In this document: positions 14,576-18,152 of the stretch, one piece after another
How positions within the stretch are numbered: the first letter of the stretch is position 1
Layout: each line of letters opens with the position of its first letter
Source of the DNA: Lachnospiraceae bacterium
GTDB lineage: Bacteria; Bacillota; Clostridia; Lachnospirales; Lachnospiraceae
Assembly (NCBI GenBank): GCA_017461685.1
Contig: JAFTXF010000108.1
Span: 1-18,152, forward strand
DNA: 18,152 nucleotides
Direction of reading: 5' to 3'
The notes under the pieces: model-generated
The model's database searches: none
The model's input: the letters and a program-made list of their open reading frames with translations, nothing else
Told to the model about the DNA's origin: nothing
Program-made: the position numbers and the translations under genes

Positions 14576-16615
14576 ATGAGACCAGAATGGACAGATTTTG
14601 TAGGCGGCAAATGGGAGAACGAAATCAACGTACGTGATTTCATTCAGAAAAACTACACTCCATATGAAGGAGATGATGCCTTTTTAGCAGGCCCTACACA
14701 GAACACAACAGATTTATGGGATCAGGTTCTTGACTTAATGAAGCAGGAACGTGAAGCAGGTGGTGTACTTGATATGGATACCAAGGTAGTTTCCACTATC
14801 ACATCCCACGGCCCAGGCTATTTAAACAAAGACAAAGAAACTATCGTAGGTTTCCAGACTGACAAACCTTTCAAGCGTTCTTTACAGCCTTACGGCGGTA
14901 TCCGTATGGCAGAAAAGGCTTGCTCTGACAACGGCTACACAGTAGACCCTGAAATCAGCGAGTTCTTCACAACTCACAGAAAGACGCACAATGCAGGTGT
15001 ATTCGATGCTTACAATCAGGAAATGAGAGCTTGCCGTTCTTCTCACGTTATTACAGGTCTTCCTGATGCTTACGGCCGTGGTCGTATCATCGGTGACTAC
15101 AGACGTGTTGCATTATACGGTATTGACAGACTGATCGAGGACAAGTTAGCTCAGAAGGATTCTACCGGTCGTGTTATGACTGATGAAGTTATCCGCCTGC
15201 GTGAAGAGATTTCCGAGCAGATCATCGCATTAAAGATGATGAAGGAAATGGCAGCTTCTTACGGCTGTGATATTTCTAAGCCTGCTACTAACGTTAAGGA
15301 AGCTATTCAGGCAACTTACTTCGGTTATTTAGCAGCTGTTAAGGAACAGAACGGTGCTGCTATGTCCCTTGGCCGTACTTCTACTTTCATCGACATCTAC
15401 GCTGAAAGAGACTTAAAGAACGGCACATTTACAGAAGAGCAGATTCAGGAATTTGTTGACCACTTCATTATGAAGTTACGTCTTGTTAAATTCGCTCGTA
15501 CACCAGAGTACAATGCATTATTCTCCGGTGACCCTGTATGGGTAACTGAATCTTTAGCAGGTGTTGGTATTGACGGCCGTCACTTAGTAACAAAGATGAG
15601 CTTCCGTTATTTACACACACTTTCTAACTTAGGCCCAAGCCCGGAACCAAACTTAACAGTTCTCTGGTCTACTAAGTTACCTGACAACTTCAAGCGTTAC
15701 TGTGCTAAGATGTCTATTTTATCATCTTCTATCCAGTACGAGAACGACGACTTAATGAGAGTTACTCACGGTGATGACTATGCTATCGCTTGCTGTGTAT
15801 CTTCCATGAGAGTTGGTAAGGAAATGCAGTTCTTCGGCGCTCGTGCTAACTTAGCTAAGTGCTTATTATACGCTTTAAACGGCGGTATTGACGAGAAGAC
15901 CCGCAAGCAGGTTGGTCCTAAGTACCGTCCATACGTTGGCGATGTATTAGAATATGACAAGGTTATGGAGCTTTATGTAGACATGATGGAATGGTTAGCA
16001 GACGTATATGTAAATACTCTGAATATCATCCACTATATGCATGACAAGTACTGCTACGAAAGAGCACAGATGGCTCTTCATGACAGAGATGTTAAGCGTT
16101 ACTTCGCAACAGGTGTTGCAGGTCTTTCTGTAGTAGCTGACTCCTTATCTGCTATTAAGTATGCAGAAGTTAAGGCTATCAGAGATGAAGCCGGCATTAT
16201 CGTTGACTTCGAAATTAACGGCGAATTCCCTACCTACGGTAATGATGATGACCGTGTAGATGCTATTGCAGCTGAATTAGTTTCCAAGTTCATGACTATG
16301 ATCAGAAGACATCACACTTACAGAAATGGTGTTCCTACAACATCTATCTTAACCATTACTTCTAACGTAGTTTATGGTAAGGCTACAGGTTCAACACCAG
16401 ACGGACGTAAGGCTGGTCAGCCATTTGCTCCTGGTGCTAACCCAATGCACGGACGTGACAAGAACGGTGCTGTTTCCTCTCTTGCTTCCGTTGCAAAATT
16501 ACCTTTCAACGATGCACAGGACGGTATCTCCAATACCTTCACCATTATCCCTGGTGCTCTTGGTAAGGAAGACCAGATTTTCGCTGGCGACATCGAAATT
16601 GATTTAAGCAAATAA
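14576..16615 (+). CDS. Pyruvate formate-lyase core subunit lacking its glycyl-radical domain
   Basis: Catalytic body of pyruvate formate-lyase (pyruvate + CoA to acetyl-CoA + formate). PFL motifs are uninterrupted: TSHGPGYLNKD, LQPYGGIRM, THRKTHNAGVFDAY, HVITGLPDAYGRGRIIGDYRRVALYG, GRTSTFIDIYAERDL, and LGPSPEPNLTVLW. The active-site pair is Cys406-Cys407 (IACCVSSM, equivalent to E. coli Cys418-Cys419). It continues through GSTPDGRKAGQPFAPGANPMHGRD, and GALGKEDQIFAGDIEIDLSK ends it at residue 679. A one-chain PFL is about 740-760 residues; the missing final 75-80, including the radical Gly, are encoded separately at 16912-17154. The split falls in the linker before the radical domain, so nothing essential is lost. 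Codon use is strongly biased (TTA Leu, CGT Arg, GTT Val), unlike most neighbours and typical of very high expression. AGGAGG precedes the ATG. Confidence 0.96.
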   Translation: MRPEWTDFVGGKWENEINVRDFIQKNYTPYEGDDAFLAGPTQNTTDLWDQVLDLMKQEREAGGVLDMDTKVVSTITSHGPGYLNKDKETIVGFQTDKPFKRSLQPYGGIRMAEKACSDNGYTVDPEISEFFTTHRKTHNAGVFDAYNQEMRACRSSHVITGLPDAYGRGRIIGDYRRVALYGIDRLIEDKLAQKDSTGRVMTDEVIRLREEISEQIIALKMMKEMAASYGCDISKPATNVKEAIQATYFGYLAAVKEQNGAAMSLGRTSTFIDIYAERDLKNGTFTEEQIQEFVDHFIMKLRLVKFARTPEYNALFSGDPVWVTESLAGVGIDGRHLVTKMSFRYLHTLSNLGPSPEPNLTVLWSTKLPDNFKRYCAKMSILSSSIQYENDDLMRVTHGDDYAIACCVSSMRVGKEMQFFGARANLAKCLLYALNGGIDEKTRKQVGPKYRPYVGDVLEYDKVMELYVDMMEWLADVYVNTLNIIHYMHDKYCYERAQMALHDRDVKRYFATGVAGLSVVADSLSAIKYAEVKAIRDEAGIIVDFEINGEFPTYGNDDDRVDAIAAELVSKFMTMIRRHHTYRNGVPTTSILTITSNVVYGKATGSTPDGRKAGQPFAPGANPMHGRDKNGAVSSLASVAKLPFNDAQDGISNTFTIIPGALGKEDQIFAGDIEIDLSK

Positions 16616-16622
16616 TTACTGA

Positions 16623-16674
16623 CTTATCAGTATTGATGAAATAGCACATACTCTTACTGATAAGCACTTATCAG
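16623..16674 (+). promoter_or_regulatory. Alternating hairpin arms in the PFL core-small protein spacer
   Basis: Three arms share one core: CTTATCAGTA (16623-16632), TACTGATAAG (16655-16664) and CTTATCAG (16667-16674). Arm 2 can pair perfectly with arm 1 (10 bp, 22-nt loop) or partly with arm 3 (6 bp), which abuts the AAAGGAG ribosome-binding site at 16675-16681. There is no T tract, so this is not a terminator. It may be an mRNA processing or stabilising element or a translational switch. Confidence 0.5.
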
Positions 16675-16688
16675 AAAGGAGTATGGCT

Positions 16689-16892
16689 ATGAATCAGGAC
16701 AAAATGATTGATGACCTTATTAAAATGCTAGACGGAGGTATGACTAAGGGCGTGGGCCATGTCAATGTAGAAGTTGATCAGGACGCATCCCAGGCCAAGT
16801 CAGTACAGACCATGGGTTGTGCAGATTGTTCTTCCAATCCAATGGCATGCAGCATACCTACCCTGCATGAAGGCATCGATGACTCAGAATAA
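16689..16892 (+). CDS. Small Cys-rich protein related to the N-terminal part of the glycyl-radical subunit
   Basis: 67-residue protein of unknown function, encoded between the PFL core and its glycyl-radical chain. Residues 7-31 align without gaps to residues 7-31 of the glycyl-radical protein, with about 12 of 25 identities: IDDLIKMLDG matches IDNLLSLLDG, KGVGHVNVEV matches KGGHHLNVNV. After this it diverges completely. The segment that should hold NPEKYPQLTIRVSGYA is absent, replaced by a Cys-rich tail (C44-x2-C47-x6-C54 in MGCADCSSNPMACSIP). It therefore cannot carry a PFL-type glycyl radical but could occupy the same docking groove on the core. The ATG at 16689 is chosen because AAAGGAG lies 7 nt upstream; an ATG 6 nt earlier would sit against it. 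It ends 19 nt before the glycyl-radical gene. A metal- or redox-sensing cap, an assembly factor, or a decaying duplicate are all possible. Confidence 0.85.
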   Translation: MNQDKMIDDLIKMLDGGMTKGVGHVNVEVDQDASQAKSVQTMGCADCSSNPMACSIPTLHEGIDDSE

Positions 16893-16911
16893 TAATAGGA
16901 GGATTAATATC

Positions 16912-17154
16912 ATGGCAGCAAGCAATGCTCAGATTGACAACTTATTATCATTATTAGACGGTTATGCTGTAAAAGGCGGCCACCACTTAAACGTAAATGT
17001 ACTCAACAGAGAAACCTTACTGGATGCTCAGAAGAATCCTGAAAAATATCCACAGCTTACAATCCGTGTTTCCGGTTATGCTGTTAACTTCATCAAGTTA
17101 ACTCCGGAACAGCAGGCTGACGTTATCTCTCGTACATTCCACGAAGGATTATAA
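16912..17154 (+). CDS. Separate glycyl-radical subunit of pyruvate formate-lyase (GrcA-like)
   Basis: 80-residue protein equal to the C-terminal glycyl-radical domain of PFL: LLDGYAVKGGHHLNVNVLNR, NPEKYPQLTIRVSGYA, VNFIKLTPEQQADVISRTF. The radical-bearing residue is Gly55 in RVSGYA, equivalent to E. coli PflB Gly734. It resembles the E. coli spare part YfiD/GrcA in its radical domain but lacks the extra N-terminal segment. Here it is not a spare: the adjacent core has no radical domain of its own, so the two chains should form an obligate heteromeric enzyme. AGGAGG lies 9 nt before the ATG, 19 nt after the preceding gene, and codon use matches the core. The activase encoded next (17320) should abstract hydrogen from Gly55. 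A strong terminator follows. Confidence 0.95.
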   Translation: MAASNAQIDNLLSLLDGYAVKGGHHLNVNVLNRETLLDAQKNPEKYPQLTIRVSGYAVNFIKLTPEQQADVISRTFHEGL

Positions 17155-17163
17155 GAAGTAACA

Positions 17164-17215
17164 AAGCGGCCCAGTCCGCTTGCCATAAAAGCGGTGGCAT
17201 ACGCCACCGCTTTTT
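17164..17215 (+). terminator. Strong terminator with attenuator-like alternating arms
   Basis: A first hairpin pairs AAGCGG (17164-17169) with CCGCTT (17176-17181). A second, strong one pairs AAAAGCGGTGGC (17187-17198) with GCCACCGC plus TTTT (17203-17214), with a U tract to 17215. The middle arm CCGCTT can alternatively pair with AAGCGG in 17189-17194, which would break the terminator. The terminator is certain in form; the switching is inference. Confidence 0.85.
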
Positions 17216-17319
17216 ATCAGTTTAGTTAGACTAACTTGGTTTCTTTTTACATGATTGTACCAAAATATGAAATACTATTCACGACAGCGATTAGCAATGT
17301 GGAAAGCGAGGCAGATATT

Positions 17320-18084
17320 ATGACAAAAGGCAGAATTCATTCTTTAGAAAGCATGGGCACGGTAGACGGTCCGGGATTACGATTTGTAGTTTTCCTGCAG
17401 GGTTGCCCGATGCGCTGTGCTTATTGTCACAATCCGGATACATGGACAGTGAATGCCGGTACGCTGATGGAGCCTGCCGAAATCATAGAGCAGGTCGAAC
17501 ACAACCGCAGTTTTTATAGTAACGGCGGCATTACCGTAACAGGTGGTGAACCTTTACTGCAGGTAGATTTTCTGATTGATTTATTTACCCTTGCAAAAGA
17601 GCGCGGTATTCATACTTGTATTGATACTTCAGGCATTACCTACAGACCGGGCAGCACTACCTACATTCAGAAGCTGGACAAGCTTATGGAATTGACTGAC
17701 CTGGTTATGCTTGATATCAAACATATTGACCCCGAAAAGCATCTGGAGCTGACAGGACAGCCAAACGACGGCATTCTGGCATTTGTACAATATCTTAGTG
17801 ATAAGGACATTCCTATGTTGATCCGTCACGTTGTGGTACAGGGTATTACGGATGACGAGAAGTATCTGTACCGGCTGGGTGAGTTCATTGCTCCATTTAA
17901 GAATTTAAAAGTGCTGGACATCCTGCCTTATCACACCATGGGTACCGTCAAGTATGAGAAGTTGGGAATGGAATACAAATTAAAAGATGTTCCCGCCATG
18001 TCCAAAGAGACTGCCGTGGAACTAAAGAAAATTGTTATCAAAGGTATCAGAGACAAGCGGAAAGAGCTTGGTCTTATACAATAA
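17320..18084 (+). CDS. pflA: Pyruvate formate-lyase activating enzyme (radical SAM)
   Basis: Radical SAM enzyme that uses a 4Fe-4S cluster and S-adenosylmethionine to generate the glycyl radical on PFL. The 254 residues match single-domain PflA length. The cluster motif C-x3-C-x2-C is at Cys29, Cys33 and Cys36 (GCPMRCAYCHNP). The family start SLESMGTVDGPGLRFVVFLQ precedes it, followed by SAM-binding GGITVTGGEPLLQ (69-81), DTSG, DLVMLDIKH, and LIRHVVVQGITD. Its substrate should be Gly55 of the separate 80-residue subunit, so it must recognise a target not covalently attached to the core. The ATG at 17320 has GAGG 8 nt upstream; a longer frame from 17236 adds residues outside the family and lacks a ribosome-binding site. 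It lies after a strong terminator, so it depends on readthrough or an unrecognised promoter. Confidence 0.96.
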   Translation: MTKGRIHSLESMGTVDGPGLRFVVFLQGCPMRCAYCHNPDTWTVNAGTLMEPAEIIEQVEHNRSFYSNGGITVTGGEPLLQVDFLIDLFTLAKERGIHTCIDTSGITYRPGSTTYIQKLDKLMELTDLVMLDIKHIDPEKHLELTGQPNDGILAFVQYLSDKDIPMLIRHVVVQGITDDEKYLYRLGEFIAPFKNLKVLDILPYHTMGTVKYEKLGMEYKLKDVPAMSKETAVELKKIVIKGIRDKRKELGLIQ

Positions 18085-18105
18085 AATACAAGGGAGGATT
18101 CTACT

Positions 18106-18152
18106 ATGGCAAAAGTTAAAGTTGATGGCTGCGCCGGATGCCAGGCTTGCAC
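18106..18152 (+). CDS. Ferredoxin-like 4Fe-4S protein (5' end only)
   Basis: Only the first 15 codons are visible: MAKVKVDGCAGCQAC, with Cys9, Cys12 and Cys15 in the C-x2-C-x2-C spacing of a bacterial 4Fe-4S ferredoxin motif. GGGAGGA lies 8 nt upstream of the ATG, 21 nt after the pflA stop, so the two genes are probably cotranscribed. A small ferredoxin is a plausible electron donor for the activase cluster. The full length and any further domains are outside the window. Confidence 0.75.
   Translation, partial: MAKVKVDGCAGCQAC

Noticed and set aside
16616..16911. Programmed frameshift or readthrough joining PFL core to the radical domain
   Set aside because: Core, Cys-rich gene and radical gene are in three different frames, each with its own ribosome-binding site, and about 300 nt separate core and radical gene. 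Independent translation explains the sequence better.
17236..17319. N-terminal extension of the activase from an upstream start
   Set aside because: The added residues are outside the PflA family and lack a ribosome-binding site; ATG at 17320 fits family length and motif positions.

Overview
The window looks like chromosome from an anaerobic, low-to-mid GC Clostridium-class Firmicute, most likely a Lachnospiraceae-type gut bacterium. The evidence is the AGGAGG ribosome-binding sites, TTG/GTG alternative starts, sigma-A promoters with 17-nt spacers, a CwlD-like spore-cortex amidase, MecA, and an oxygen-sensitive pyruvate formate-lyase (PFL) locus. The species cannot be named from the sequence alone.

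Layout. Positions 1-4259 (minus strand) hold a housekeeping cluster in the order sua5/tsaC, rpiB, upp, a coiled-coil cell-wall hydrolase, and a zinc-type ABC transporter lipoprotein that runs off the window edge. The sua5-rpiB spacer is a 44-bp tandem repeat copied from the 3' end of sua5. Positions 4422-5126 (plus) encode a CwlD-like amidase. A LysR regulator (minus, 5170-6081) and a YitT-family membrane protein (plus, 6200-7093) are divergent, with a LysR-type dyad between them. A RelB/RelE-type toxin-antitoxin pair (7203-7870) and a GH18 glycosidase (8044-9756) follow on the minus strand. About 0.7 kb without a recognisable gene (9757-10480) contains an orphan plus-strand terminator. Next come mecA (10481-11248), a frameshifted GH32 gene with altered catalytic motifs (11492-12876), and a membrane-anchored metallophosphoesterase (minus, 13055-13951).

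The most interesting region is 14124-18152. A DUF1858 CxxC protein (minus) is divergent from a PFL operon in which PFL is split into two chains. The 679-residue core has the Cys-Cys active site but ends exactly where the glycyl-radical domain should begin. That domain is a separate 80-residue gene (16912-17154) carrying the RVSGYA radical motif. Between them lies a 67-residue gene (16689-16892). Its first half aligns without gaps to the N-terminal segment of the glycyl-radical protein, but the radical loop is replaced by a Cys-rich tail. A terminator with attenuator-like alternating arms separates these three genes from the PFL activase (17320-18084) and a ferredoxin-like gene that runs off the right edge.

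How the genes work together. Core and glycyl-radical chain should assemble into PFL (pyruvate + CoA to acetyl-CoA + formate), and the activase should install the radical on Gly55 of the small chain. The ferredoxin-like protein may supply electrons. The middle Cys-rich protein is a candidate new component: a placeholder, cap, assembly factor or redox sensor for the split enzyme. The split, the homology and the independent ribosome-binding sites are read directly from the sequence; the role of the middle protein is inference.
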